Source of the DNA: Cedecea colo
GTDB taxonomy: Bacteria; Pseudomonadota; Gammaproteobacteria; Enterobacterales; Enterobacteriaceae
DNA length: 64,000 bases
NCBI RefSeq assembly: GCF_011808225.1
Contig: NZ_SOYS01000002.1
Location: forward strand, 434,001 to 498,000
Reading direction: 5' to 3'
The notes beneath the pieces were generated by a model. The model did not search any database. It had not been told where the DNA came from and was given only the letters and a program-made list of their open reading frames with translations. Of the stretch, positions 9,493 to 18,791 are shown one piece after another. The translations under genes and the position numbers were made by a program. How positions within the stretch are numbered: the stretch's first letter is position 1; every line of letters starts with the position of its first letter.

Positions 9493-9508
9493 TTTACCGT
9501 TTAGTAAA
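9493..9508. promoter_or_regulatory. Short inverted repeat upstream of the efflux operon
   Basis: TTTAC, six bases, GTAAA, located 48-63 bases before the adaptor start, in the only stretch that can hold the operon promoter (9446-9560). It could be an operator half-site pair. No regulator gene is adjacent. Confidence 0.25.
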
Positions 9509-9560
9509 TTTAGAAGTTAGCTAAACCTTTGCCAGGAAAAACTGACAATTGGTACTTATC

Positions 9561-10673
9561 TTAGGTTAACAACAGCAATAAACCGTATCCCACCAGGACC
9601 GCCCACAGCAGCATCGGCAGCGAATAGTAGTGAAACCGCACCCAAATTCGCCTGTCGTTTGCCATGCGCAGCGCAATGAGATTGGCAAGGGAGCCGGGCA
9701 GCAGCCCGAAGCCGCCAATGTTTACGGCGAAGGCCAGCAGAACCGAGGCCGGAATAGAGTTCAGCAGCAGAATAGTGGCAGGCACGTTGCTGATGATTTG
9801 CGAAAGCCCAATGCCCAGCGCGAATAGCCCGCCCGGTGAAAGCTGGCTTACGTCATGCAGCGCGTCTCCGGCAAGCGGGAGCTGAGTGATTAAGTGGATG
9901 TCGATAAACATCACCATAAACACCAGCAGCAGGCTCCAGTCGATCTTCAACAAAATCCGCCGGGCAAGAATGATAAAACCCAGGGCGATCAGCGCCAGGC
10001 CCCAGACTTCCTGCTTCAGCTCAAGCGAAACGATAAACGCCACGTACAGCGCAACGCTTGTGTAGACCAGACGCGGCTGCCAGGTATGTATTCTGTCGTG
10101 CCCGTGATAGTACAACGCCTTTTGCGGGAAGCAGAACCAGCACAGCACCAGCAGGCTTGCCACCATCGCTCCCGCAAGCGGAGCCATTTGCCAGGTGAAG
10201 GCGGCAAACGAAAGGCCCGAACGCCCCCACAGCAGGATGTTTTGCGGATTACCGACCGGCGTGAGAAGCGAACCGGCGTTCACCGCCAGCGCTTCAAAGA
10301 TAATCAGCCGGTTCACCGGAACCGAGCAGAGTTTCCTGAGCGTGATGGTCAGCGGCACGATAATAAACAGCGCCACGTCATTGGTGAGAAAAGTTGAGAG
10401 CAGTGCCGCCGCGCTGGTCATAAACATCGCCAGCTGCCGCTCACTGCCAAAGCGCTTCACCATCCGGCGGCCCAGCACGTCGAAATAGCCGCTGAGTTCC
10501 ACACCTTTGGTCAGCATCATCAAACCGGCAAGGGTAATGATGGTGTGCCAGTCGATAGCAGCAGCCCACAAGCCCGGACGAAAGGGCACCGCCAGACAGC
10601 ACGCAGCGCCGATAATCAGCAATAGATGAAGAAAACGATCGCGTAAAAACGGCCGGGCCAGCGCTTTCAACAT
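9561..10673 (-). CDS. ybiR: Inner-membrane transporter YbiR (anion permease superfamily)
   Basis: 370 residues (E. coli YbiR 372), about ten hydrophobic helices, of the ArsB/CitMHS-like ion transporter superfamily; substrate unproven. Family-typical stretches are FLTNDVALFIIVPL and the second half SNVPATILLLN, the two pseudo-symmetric Asn-containing hairpins. Its ATG directly follows the mntR stop (TAA then ATG), so it is translationally coupled to mntR, the same order as in E. coli. The linkage suggests a role in metal or anion balance, which is inference. Confidence 0.85.
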   Translation of the reverse strand: MLKALARPFLRDRFLHLLLIIGAACCLAVPFRPGLWAAAIDWHTIITLAGLMMLTKGVELSGYFDVLGRRMVKRFGSERQLAMFMTSAAALLSTFLTNDVALFIIVPLTITLRKLCSVPVNRLIIFEALAVNAGSLLTPVGNPQNILLWGRSGLSFAAFTWQMAPLAGAMVASLLVLCWFCFPQKALYYHGHDRIHTWQPRLVYTSVALYVAFIVSLELKQEVWGLALIALGFIILARRILLKIDWSLLLVFMVMFIDIHLITQLPLAGDALHDVSQLSPGGLFALGIGLSQIISNVPATILLLNSIPASVLLAFAVNIGGFGLLPGSLANLIALRMANDRRIWVRFHYYSLPMLLWAVLVGYGLLLLLT

Positions 10674-11144
10674 TTATTGCTCAAAGCCGCTCTGCTGCGT
10701 GAAGCGACGGAAGGCCTCCAGCGTTTCTTCGCTAACGTGATGTTCCACGCCTTCGGCATCAATGCGAGCCGTTTCCGGGCTAATGCCTAACGCCAGGAAG
10801 AAGTTTTCCACAATCTGATGGCGCTCGCGGCTGAGCTGCGCCTGCTTTTCCCCTTCGGCAGTGAGGAAAACGCCTCGCCAGGGGATCTGTTCAATCAGGC
10901 CAAGCGTTGCCAGGCGCTTGAGCATTTTAGCCACCGTCGGCTGCGACACTCCCAGGCGCGCGGCCATATCTACCTGGCGCACTTCCCCAACTTCGCGAAT
11001 AAGATCGGAGATAAGTTCAACATAATCATCGATTAATTCACGGCGATGCGCTTCCCTTACCTGACGAAAACCTTCGACATGTTCTTCAACGTTAAGTAGC
11101 TGCGTCACTTTTTTACTGTTCTTTTGACCTGCCTGACGGCTCAT
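10674..11144 (-). CDS. mntR: Manganese-responsive regulator MntR
   Basis: 156 residues (E. coli 155), DtxR/MntR family. The winged helix-turn-helix is around residues 50-95 ([21 protein letters not shown]), followed by the metal-binding and dimer helices ([14 protein letters not shown]). With Mn2+ it represses mntH and mntS and activates mntP in E. coli. It is divergent from mntS, whose promoter carries two matching boxes at 11237-11269, and is co-transcribed with ybiR. Confidence 0.95.
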   Translation of the reverse strand: MSRQAGQKNSKKVTQLLNVEEHVEGFRQVREAHRRELIDDYVELISDLIREVGEVRQVDMAARLGVSQPTVAKMLKRLATLGLIEQIPWRGVFLTAEGEKQAQLSRERHQIVENFFLALGISPETARIDAEGVEHHVSEETLEAFRRFTQQSGFEQ

Positions 11145-11236
11145 GGTGCTTCCTCATACGGTGGCGTGACGTCGTTCTTCGTCGGCGGAAACGCCCATTG
11201 TAAACCACCTCCACGTATCCACAAAAATTTAACGGC

Positions 11237-11269
11237 ATAGCAATAGCTATATAATATAGCCTGTGCTAT
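11237..11269 (+). promoter_or_regulatory. Two MntR boxes around the mntS -10
   Basis: ATAGC-AATA-GCTAT at 11237-11250 and ATAGC-CTGT-GCTAT at 11256-11269. Both match the MntR dyad core ATAGC-N4-GCTAT. A consensus -10, TATAAT, at 11250-11255 lies exactly between them, so bound MntR would cover the promoter. A weak -35-like TTTAAC lies at 11228-11233. Confidence 0.85.
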
Positions 11270-11335
11270 ACCTGTATGTAATGCAGGCAGCTCTTAATGG
11301 ATTAAGGGTGGCAGAGATAAAGAGGAGGATTTTTT

Positions 11336-11464
11336 ATGAACGAATTTAAAAGGTGCATAAGCGTGTTTACTCACTCTCCTTTCCAGGTGCGGTTAATGCT
11401 ACTGAATATGCTGTGTGACTGGGTTTGCGGGAAACCAAAGCAGGGCGCAAAAACAAAGCCATAG
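11336..11464 (+). CDS. mntS: Small manganese-response protein MntS
   Basis: 42-residue protein, too short for most gene finders. It begins MNEFKRC, continues with HSPFQVRLMLLNMLCD and ends in a Lys-rich tail, matching E. coli MntS (42 aa). In E. coli MntS raises the free Mn2+ pool, with evidence that it inhibits the MntP exporter, and is repressed by MntR with Mn. A strong ribosome site (GAGGAGG) lies 8-14 bases upstream. The promoter carries two MntR boxes, and mntR is divergent. Confidence 0.93.
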   Translation: MNEFKRCISVFTHSPFQVRLMLLNMLCDWVCGKPKQGAKTKP

Positions 11465-11486
11465 GCGTTTGCCCTGCCTTCTTTTA
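11441..11486 (+). terminator. Possible mntS terminator
   Basis: CAGGGC at 11441-11446 pairs with GCCCTG at 11471-11476, and CCTTCTTTT follows. The stem starts inside the 3' end of mntS. The loop is long, so the call is moderate. Confidence 0.4.
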
Positions 11487-11783
11487 CCTCAGACATTTCC
11501 ATCACTTTGCGTCATCTTTTTGTAACAACTATTTTCTGTTATTTTCGCAATCAGGCTTTCTGCCCGCGCTTTAACCACACAAACTACCCGATTTGCAATC
11601 CGCCTCGCAAAATACGCTTTGGTTACCTGTTGATCTTCTCTACGTTGCGCTCTATCTTCTTGCAGCCCTGCACATGAAGCGGCTCCCGGATGTGGTTCCG
11701 TCTCCCTTCTTTTCCGTCTGTCAGGCAGGTTTTTGACCCTTGTCGCCAGGGTTCACGCATGGCGTTTTGTTGATTCGGTAAAC
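11487..11783. other. Non-coding stretch before opgE
   Basis: About 300 bases with no supported gene, pyrimidine-rich on the plus strand. It must hold the opgE promoter, but no clear -35/-10 pair stands out. Confidence 0.5.
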
Positions 11784-13367
11784 ATGAATTTAACGGCTAA
11801 AGATACCCTCACGGCTCGCGGTGTTGCGCTCAACCCGTGGACCGCTTTTTACTTTCTGCAATCGCTGCTTATTAACTTCGCTCTAGGTTATACATTCAGC
11901 CTGCTTTATGCGGTCGCTTTCGGCTGCGTGCTGCTTTTGCTCTGGCGCCGCGCTCCGCGCTTGCAGAAAGGCATAGTTGCGGTTTGCAGCCTGGTAGCGG
12001 CAATGTATTTCCCTTTCGGGCAGGCTTATGGCGCGCCTAACTTCAATACCTTGCTGGCGCTGCATTCCACCAACTTTGAAGAATCCACGGAGATAATGAC
12101 CATCTTCCCGTGGTACAGCTATCTGGTGTCGGTGTTTATTCTGGCGCTGGGCTATATAGCCGTGCGCCGCAAGGCCACGGCAAAACCGGCCTGGAGCTAC
12201 TTCGACAGCGGCTGTCTGGCAATAAGCCTGGCGTGCTTTTTCGTCACGCCGGTGCAGAACCTCACCCAGGGCGGCGTCTTTAAATTTAAAGACACGGGCT
12301 ACCCGGTATTGCGCTTCGTCAAAGATGTGGTGGTGAATAACCAGGAAGTGCTTGATGAGCAAACCCGCATGCAGGCGCTTGCAAAAATGAAAGACAGCTG
12401 GAATGTGCTGGCGGTAAAACCGAAGTATCACACCTATGTGGTGGTGATTGGCGAGAGCGCGCGCCGCGATGCGCTTGGCGCTTTTGGCGGCCACTGGAAC
12501 AACACGCCGTTTGCCAGCTCGGTTAACGGCAACTTATTTACTGACTACATTTCGGCAAGCGGCTCCACGCAGAAATCGCTGGGCATGACGCTCAACCGCG
12601 TTATCGACGGCAAGCCACAATACCAGGACAATATTGTGACGCTCGCCAATCGCGCCGGTTTTCAGACATGGTGGTTTTCAAATCAGGGTCAGATTGGCGA
12701 GTACGATACCGCGATAGCCAGCATCGCAAAACGCGCTGATGAAGCGCAGTTCCTGAAAAGCGGTGATTTTGAAGCGGATAAAAATACCCGTGATGAAGCG
12801 CTACTGAAGATGACGGCACAGGTATTTGCTACCCGTCGCACCACGCCGCAACTGATCGTGCTGCATTTAATGGGCTCGCACCCGCAGGCATGTGACCGTA
12901 CACAAGGGAAGTACGCGGAGTTTGTGCAGTCGAAAGAGACCTCCTGCTATATCTACAGCATGACGCAGACTGACGATCTTCTTAAGCAGCTTTATCAGCA
13001 GTTGCAGAACACCGGCGAGACTTTCTCGATGGTATATTTCTCCGATCACGGTCTGGCCTTTAAAGAACGCGGCACCAACGTACAGTATCTGGCGCACGAT
13101 GATGAGTTCCAGCAGAACTTCCAGGTGCCCTTTATGGTGCTATCAAGCGACGATAAAGAACATCGTCTGATAAAAGCGCGCCGTTCGGCCAACGATTTTC
13201 TTAACTTTTTCTCTGACTGGACCGGTATTAAAACCAAAGAGCTGGCGATGAAATACAAGTTTATTTCCGAGCAAAAAGCGGGCCCGACCTGGATCACTAA
13301 CTTTAAGCTTAAAAAGGTGGACTATAATCATCTGCAGAGCGATATTTTTGAAATAAAAACGCGCTGA
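11784..13367 (+). CDS. opgE: Phosphoethanolamine transferase OpgE (YbiP)
   Basis: 527 residues, identical in length to E. coli YbiP/OpgE, which adds phosphoethanolamine to osmoregulated periplasmic glucans. N-terminal membrane helices (about residues 15-150) are followed by a periplasmic sulfatase/alkaline-phosphatase-type domain. The domain holds VVIGESARRDALG, the nucleophile region GSTQKS, and a metal-binding YFSDHGLAF. The start at 11784 (MNLTAKD) is chosen over upstream codons by agreement with the family. It is convergent with ompX across a shared terminator. Confidence 0.92.
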   Translation: MNLTAKDTLTARGVALNPWTAFYFLQSLLINFALGYTFSLLYAVAFGCVLLLLWRRAPRLQKGIVAVCSLVAAMYFPFGQAYGAPNFNTLLALHSTNFEESTEIMTIFPWYSYLVSVFILALGYIAVRRKATAKPAWSYFDSGCLAISLACFFVTPVQNLTQGGVFKFKDTGYPVLRFVKDVVVNNQEVLDEQTRMQALAKMKDSWNVLAVKPKYHTYVVVIGESARRDALGAFGGHWNNTPFASSVNGNLFTDYISASGSTQKSLGMTLNRVIDGKPQYQDNIVTLANRAGFQTWWFSNQGQIGEYDTAIASIAKRADEAQFLKSGDFEADKNTRDEALLKMTAQVFATRRTTPQLIVLHLMGSHPQACDRTQGKYAEFVQSKETSCYIYSMTQTDDLLKQLYQQLQNTGETFSMVYFSDHGLAFKERGTNVQYLAHDDEFQQNFQVPFMVLSSDDKEHRLIKARRSANDFLNFFSDWTGIKTKELAMKYKFISEQKAGPTWITNFKLKKVDYNHLQSDIFEIKTR

Positions 13368-13383
13368 GGTGAGTTAAGGACAT

Positions 13384-13416
13384 AAAAAAATCCGCCACAA
13401 GGGCGGATTTTTATTT
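13384..13416. terminator. Bidirectional terminator, opgE/ompX
   Basis: AAATCCGCC (13388-13396) pairs with GGCGGATTT (13402-13410) around a 5-base loop. There is an A run before and a T run after, so it can serve both convergent genes. Confidence 0.85.
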
Positions 13417-13434
13417 TCACCTTCAAAGGGTGAA

Positions 13435-13941
13435 TTAGAAGCGGTAACCCACGCCTGCGATCCAGGTGCCAACATCAACGTTACGGATGCGGCTCTGCTC
13501 GTAGGAAACGTCCAGTGCAACGTTTTCAATTGGGTTGAACTGCATACCTGCGCCGTAGGAGAAACCGTAGTCGCTGGTGTCAGATTTTGCCGGGTAGTCG
13601 GTGCTCTGGAATTTACCGTAGCCTACACCCACAACGCCGTAGATGCTTGCCCAGTCGTTCAGACGGTAAGCCGGACCCGCAGTGATGCCGTAATATTGAC
13701 CTTTGTTGTAAACGCCATCGTCAGTGTGGTCTTTTTCGGTGTAGGTGAAGGAACCGATATAGCCCAGTGGGGTGTCGTTTTCGTAACGGTATTTCAGGTT
13801 GAAGCCGTTAGCTTTGTTAGCAACGCCCTGCATATCGCTCTGAGCATAACCACCGGTTACGGTGCTGGTTGCTGCAGTTGCGGTACCTACGGAAACGGCC
13901 AGAACACAAGCCAGTGCTGAAAGACATGCAATTTTTTTCAT
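13435..13941 (-). CDS. ompX: Outer-membrane protein OmpX
   Basis: 168-residue precursor (E. coli 171) of the eight-stranded beta-barrel OmpX. The signal peptide is residues 1-23, ending ATA before ATSTVTGGYAQSD. The barrel strands alternate in the usual way, and the C-terminal VGYRF ends in the Phe needed for BAM recognition. The start at 13941 is used rather than 13953, because the intervening codons are the ribosome site AGGTGG itself. It is convergent with opgE and divergent from rhtA, as in E. coli. Confidence 0.96.
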   Translation of the reverse strand: MKKIACLSALACVLAVSVGTATAATSTVTGGYAQSDMQGVANKANGFNLKYRYENDTPLGYIGSFTYTEKDHTDDGVYNKGQYYGITAGPAYRLNDWASIYGVVGVGYGKFQSTDYPAKSDTSDYGFSYGAGMQFNPIENVALDVSYEQSRIRNVDVGTWIAGVGYRF

Positions 13942-14309
13942 AATCCACCTCAAATGTGCTTCAAGTAAGTCCTAAGATTTAAATATAACAAAACCCCGTA
14001 AGAAACTCTTCGTCAATCGTGTTGTCTAATGAATCTTTTCATGTAACACAACGTTTCCATGGCAGGCTATGTTGCTAAATTATCAATGATTTATTAACAA
14101 ATCCGCGCAATTATTGGTGCGTTTAATAATTTCGTCATCCAGATAATTCTTAATTTTTCTGAACCAAACTTACGCAAACTGACCGCAAGGGTAGCCTAAA
14201 GTAGCCCGCTTTTTCTTAACGAAAATTCAACCAGCCATAAGTTAATCCTTTACACTGAAGATCGTTTTCTTACATTGACCTACCCCGACATTAACTGACA
14301 GGACGCAGG
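13942..14309. other. Divergent promoter region of ompX and rhtA
   Basis: 368 AT-rich bases without a gene. On the minus strand TTGACG and a TATATT-like element precede ompX. This is a long leader region, typical of ompX, which is controlled by small RNAs in E. coli. No small-RNA gene was recognised here. Confidence 0.5.
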
Positions 14310-15197
14310 ATGCCGTTAACTTCCCGTAAAATGCCCGTTTGGCTGCCCATCGTTATATTGCTTATTGCCATGACCTCGATTCAGGGCGGCGCATCGCTCG
14401 CCAAATCGCTTTTCCCGCTGGTTGGCGCACCGGGCGTGACTGCGATACGTCTGGCTTTAGGTACGCTGATTCTGGTAGCGGTATTCAAACCCTGGCGCTT
14501 ACGCTTTAAACCGGAGCAGCGGCTGCCGCTTTTGATCTATGGCTTATCGCTCGGCGCCATGAACTATCTCTTCTATCTGTCTATTCAGTCCATTCCTCTC
14601 GGAATAGCCGTGGCGCTCGAGTTCACCGGCCCGCTGGCCTTAGCGCTGTTCTCATCGCGTCGGGCCGTTGACTTTATCTGGGTGGTGCTGGCGGTGACGG
14701 GCCTGTGGTTTCTTCTGCCGCTCGGGCAAGATATTTCTCATGTGGATTTAACCGGTGCCGCCTTTGCGCTGGGGGCCGGGGCATGCTGGGCGCTGTATAT
14801 TCTGTCTGGTCAGAAAGCGGGAGCCGATCACGGTCCGGCGACGGTAGCCATAGGTTCGCTGATTGCCGCAGTAGTCTTCGTACCAATTGGCGCGTGGGAA
14901 GCAGGAGGCGCCATCTGGCACTGGTCGCTGCTTCCTTTAGGGCTTGGCGTGGCGATTCTGTCTACCGCCCTGCCGTATTCGCTTGAGATGATTGCGCTCA
15001 CCCGCTTGCCGACGCGTACCTTTGGTACGCTAATGAGTATGGAGCCCGGCCTTGCTGCGCTCTCCGGCATGCTGTTTCTTGGAGAGCTTCTGAGCTGGGT
15101 TCAGTGGCTGGCTTTACTGTCGATTATTGCAGCCTCTGTTGGCTCGACGTTAACGCTTAAACGCGAGACGCAGATAAAAAGTGTCGATATAAATTAA
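14310..15197 (+). CDS. rhtA: Threonine/homoserine exporter RhtA
   Basis: 295 residues, exactly the E. coli length. A ten-helix inner-membrane exporter of the drug/metabolite superfamily, made of two EamA repeats (about residues 10-140 and 150-280). Recognisable stretches are QGGASLAKSLFPLVGAPGVTA and the second-repeat ending LTRLPTRTFGTLMSMEP. It exports threonine, homoserine and some amino-acid analogues in E. coli. It lies between ompX and dps, the conserved enterobacterial order. Confidence 0.95.
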   Translation: MPLTSRKMPVWLPIVILLIAMTSIQGGASLAKSLFPLVGAPGVTAIRLALGTLILVAVFKPWRLRFKPEQRLPLLIYGLSLGAMNYLFYLSIQSIPLGIAVALEFTGPLALALFSSRRAVDFIWVVLAVTGLWFLLPLGQDISHVDLTGAAFALGAGACWALYILSGQKAGADHGPATVAIGSLIAAVVFVPIGAWEAGGAIWHWSLLPLGLGVAILSTALPYSLEMIALTRLPTRTFGTLMSMEPGLAALSGMLFLGELLSWVQWLALLSIIAASVGSTLTLKRETQIKSVDIN

Positions 15198-15207
15198 TCT
15201 GGATCAA

Positions 15208-15243
15208 TTTATTTCCCGTTGACTGGCTTTGGCGGGAAATAAA
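15208..15243. terminator. Stem-loop after rhtA
   Basis: TTTATTTCCCG (15208-15218) pairs perfectly with CGGGAAATAAA (15233-15243). The tail on the plus strand is A-rich rather than T-rich, so termination of rhtA is plausible but not certain. Confidence 0.45.
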
Positions 15244-15453
15244 AAAACCTGCGATCAATCACTTATATTCCCCGCGCTTTACAAGCGTAAATAAGAATTA
15301 TTTATTTCTGCCGTTCATTCTCTTTTCATTTTTATGAAATATCTTAGACGCGAACGGTAACTTGCTGATAGAAAACTATATTATTAACGCCATCATATCC
15401 TTACTATTTGTCTGATAGGTATTACCCGATCCCGCAAGGTTAAAATCCGGTGC

Positions 15454-15459
15454 TATACT
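15454..15459 (+). promoter_or_regulatory. dps -10 element
   Basis: TATACT preceded by TGC, an extended -10 also suited to sigma-S, 49 bases before the dps ATG. The upstream 15244-15450 is AT-rich and holds no gene; in E. coli this region binds IHF, OxyR and Fis/H-NS. Confidence 0.6.
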
Positions 15460-15507
15460 TATTCCCGGTAAGAAATCAGGAAACACACATCAAGAGGATG
15501 AAAGATT

Positions 15508-16011
15508 ATGAGTACCGCTAAACTGGTAAAAACCAAATCTACAAATCTGCTGTATACCCGTAATGATGTAGCGGATAACGAGAAAAAAGCCACCATCGAG
15601 CTGTTGAATCGTCAGGTAATCCAGTTCATCGATCTGTCCCTGATTACCAAACAGGCTCACTGGAACATGCGCGGTGCCAACTTTATTGCCGTCCACGAAA
15701 TGCTTGATGGCTTCCGTACAGCGTTGACCAATCATATGGACACCATGGCGGAACGTGCCGTTCAGCTTGGCGGCGTGGCGCTGGGCACAACGCAGGTCGT
15801 TAATAGCAAGACGGCGCTGAAGAGTTATCCGCTGGATATTCATAGCGTCCAGGACCACTTAAAAGAGCTGGCGGATCGCTATGCCGTGGTTGCTAACGAC
15901 GTGCGCAAGGCCATCAGCGAAACCAAAGACGAAGATACTGCGGATATTTTCACCGCGGCGTCCCGCGATCTGGACCAGTTCCTGTGGTTCATCGAATCTA
16001 ATATCGAATAA
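15508..16011 (+). CDS. dps: DNA-protecting ferritin-like protein Dps
   Basis: 167 residues, the E. coli length. It forms a dodecamer that stores iron with hydrogen peroxide and condenses DNA in stationary phase. The Lys-rich DNA-binding tail is at residues 1-18 ([10 protein letters not shown]). The inter-subunit ferroxidase ligands sit in HWNMRG...HEMLDGF...HMDTMAERA. Ribosome site AGAGGATG. It lies between rhtA and glnH, as in E. coli, and a strong hairpin follows the stop. Confidence 0.97.
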   Translation: MSTAKLVKTKSTNLLYTRNDVADNEKKATIELLNRQVIQFIDLSLITKQAHWNMRGANFIAVHEMLDGFRTALTNHMDTMAERAVQLGGVALGTTQVVNSKTALKSYPLDIHSVQDHLKELADRYAVVANDVRKAISETKDEDTADIFTAASRDLDQFLWFIESNIE

Positions 16012-16029
16012 TTGATATGTGATTCTTAT

Positions 16030-16055
16030 GCTTCTTCCCCGCCCGGGGAAGAAGC
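16030..16055 (+). terminator. dps terminator hairpin
   Basis: An 11-bp perfect stem, GCTTCTTCCCC with GGGGAAGAAGC, around a 4-base loop, 18 bases after the dps stop. The T tract is weak, and CATTTTAG follows. Confidence 0.65.
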
Positions 16056-16201
16056 ACGCACCATTTTAGCGCAGCAAAACGTCCGACCCCGCCGCAAAAG
16101 TTGCATTCCTGTAATAATCACATCACACAATCGTTAATGAATGATTGTTTTGCCGCCATAGTTCGCGGTAAAACTAGTTCCCGACCCGCCAGTCAAAAAT
16201 A

Positions 16202-16230
16202 TGCACCACGATGGAGCACCATAGCGGTGC
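16202..16230 (+). promoter_or_regulatory. Overlapping NtrC-type sites upstream of glnH
   Basis: TGCACCA-N3-TGG-AGCA at 16202-16218 and the perfect dyad GCACC-ATAGC-GGTGC at 16216-16230. Both resemble the NtrC (GlnG) consensus TGCACC-N5-GGTGCA. They lie about 75-100 bases above the sigma-54 promoter, the right distance for an enhancer. Confidence 0.7.
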
Positions 16231-16301
16231 GTCATGCTCAGCTTGCAACGCATATTGTGCAATGTTACAAATTCACATCCTTGCAAAACAATATGTTGTA
16301 A

Positions 16302-17120
<819 letters not shown>

Positions 17121-17147
17121 TTATTCTTAATAAAACTCATTGTTCTC

Positions 17148-17179
17148 AGGGGCGACCTTTCGCCCCTCTTATTTTTTTT
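17148..17179 (+). terminator. Attenuating terminator between glnH and glnP
   Basis: GGGGCGA (17149-17155) pairs with TCGCCCC (17160-17166), followed by TCTTATTTTTTTT. As an intrinsic terminator inside an operon it would let glnH be made in excess over the membrane parts. Confidence 0.85.
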
Positions 17180-17203
17180 GAACCATGGTAACAGGAACAT
17201 ATT

Positions 17204-17863
17204 ATGCAGTTTGACTGGAGCGTCATCTGGCCTGCCATTCCTATCTTGCTGGAAGGCGCCAAAATGACTCTGTGGATTTCGATCCTTGGGCTGGCTGGCG
17301 GTATTGTTATTGGTCTGCTGGCCGGTTTAGCCCGCACCTACGGCGGTTGGATTACCAATCACCTGGCCCTCGTTTTTATCGAAGTGATTCGCGGAACGCC
17401 CATCGTAGTGCAGGTGATGTATATTTACTTCGCTTTACCAATGGCATTCCCGGACATCCGTATCGATACATTCACCGCCGCTGTGATCACCATAATGATC
17501 AACTCCGGCGCCTATATTGCGGAAATCACCCGTGGATCGGTGCTGTCAATCCATAAAGGCTTCAGCGAAGCGGGACTTGCCCTCGGCCTGTCTCGTCGTG
17601 AAACCATTCGCCATGTGATTATGCCTCTGGCTCTGCGTCGCATGCTGCCGGCACTTGGCAACCAGTTAATTATCAGTATCAAAGATACCTCGCTGTTTAT
17701 CGTTATCGGTGCAGCAGAGTTGACGCGCAGCGGTCAGGAAATCATTGCCGGCAACTTCCGTGCGCTGGAAATTTGGACCGCCGTCGGCGTTATCTATCTC
17801 GTCATCACCCAGCTCCTGAACATAGTTCTCCGCATTCTTGAAAGAAGGATGAAAATCCTGTGA
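17204..17863 (+). CDS. glnP: Glutamine ABC transporter permease GlnP
   Basis: 219 residues, the E. coli length. Five membrane helices, with the ABC-permease EAA loop ([25 protein letters not shown]) at about residues 125-150 that contacts GlnQ. It forms a homodimeric inner-membrane channel for glutamine. Its stop overlaps the GTG start of glnQ (GTGA), so the two are translationally coupled. Confidence 0.97.
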   Translation: MQFDWSVIWPAIPILLEGAKMTLWISILGLAGGIVIGLLAGLARTYGGWITNHLALVFIEVIRGTPIVVQVMYIYFALPMAFPDIRIDTFTAAVITIMINSGAYIAEITRGSVLSIHKGFSEAGLALGLSRRETIRHVIMPLALRRMLPALGNQLIISIKDTSLFIVIGAAELTRSGQEIIAGNFRALEIWTAVGVIYLVITQLLNIVLRILERRMKIL

Positions 17864-18582
17864 TTGAATTTAAAAACGTTTCCAAGCATTTCGGGCAAAC
17901 CCAGGTGCTGCACAATATCGATCTGAATATCAAGCAGGGTGAAGTGGTGGTGATCATCGGGCCGTCAGGTTCCGGTAAATCTACCCTGCTGCGTTGTATT
18001 AACAAGCTGGAAGATATCACCAGCGGCGATCTGTTTGTCGACGGGCTGAAGGTTAACGACCCAAAAGTGGATGAGCGCCTGATCCGTCAGGAAGCTGGCA
18101 TGGTATTCCAGCAGTTTTACCTTTTTCCGCATCTCACCGCGCTGGAAAACGTCTCTTTCGGCCCGATGCGCGTGCGTGGCCTGAAGAAAGAAGCGGCTGA
18201 TAAACTGGCGAAAGAGCTGCTGGCGAAAGTGGGCCTTGCGGAACGCGCGCACCACTACCCTTCCGAGCTTTCCGGCGGCCAGCAGCAGCGCGTGGCGATT
18301 GCCCGTGCGCTGGCGGTCAAACCGAAAATGATGCTCTTCGATGAACCAACCTCCGCCCTCGACCCGGAGCTGCGTCACGAAGTGCTGAAGGTTATGCAGG
18401 ACCTGGCCGAAGAAGGCATGACGATGGTTATCGTCACGCACGAAGTGGGTTTTGCCGCGAAAGTTGCTTCCCGCCTGATCTTTATTGATAAAGGCCGCGT
18501 GGCCGAAGATGGCAATCCTCAGGAGCTGATCGATAACCCGCCAAGCCAGCGTTTGCAGGAATTCTTGCAGCACGTCTCGTAA
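17860..18582 (+). CDS. glnQ: Glutamine ABC transporter ATPase GlnQ
   Basis: 240 residues, the E. coli length. Walker [10 protein letters not shown] near residues 34-42, signature LSGGQQQR, Walker B MLFDEPT, and the switch His in VTHEVGF. It powers glutamine import with GlnH and GlnP. It starts with GTG inside the glnP stop. After the stop, the 18583-18720 stretch holds short inverted CCCTC/GAGGG motifs of the kind that recur between enterobacterial genes, and no clear T-tailed terminator. Confidence 0.97.
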   Translation: MIEFKNVSKHFGQTQVLHNIDLNIKQGEVVVIIGPSGSGKSTLLRCINKLEDITSGDLFVDGLKVNDPKVDERLIRQEAGMVFQQFYLFPHLTALENVSFGPMRVRGLKKEAADKLAKELLAKVGLAERAHHYPSELSGGQQQRVAIARALAVKPKMMLFDEPTSALDPELRHEVLKVMQDLAEEGMTMVIVTHEVGFAAKVASRLIFIDKGRVAEDGNPQELIDNPPSQRLQEFLQHVS

Positions 18583-18791
18583 TTTTCTCCCGCTCTAACC
18601 CTCTTCCGCAAGGGAGAGGGACAATTCGGTGGTTCTCCCTCTGCTGGTGAAAAAGCCTGCTCCAGGGAAGCGTGATTCTCCCGCTGCTGGGGATGAGGGC
18701 GTCCATACCAGATAATTCCCGTTTTCCAGGCTCCCGATCCCAACGGGCTATACTTTTTCTTTGTCTGACTTTCTCAGTCTGGAGAAGTGCC

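Noticed and set aside
18583-18791. An upstream ATG at 18672 giving a longer YbiO
   Set aside because: It would add 40 residues before a clear signal peptide; the GTG at 18792 has a good ribosome site and the family length.
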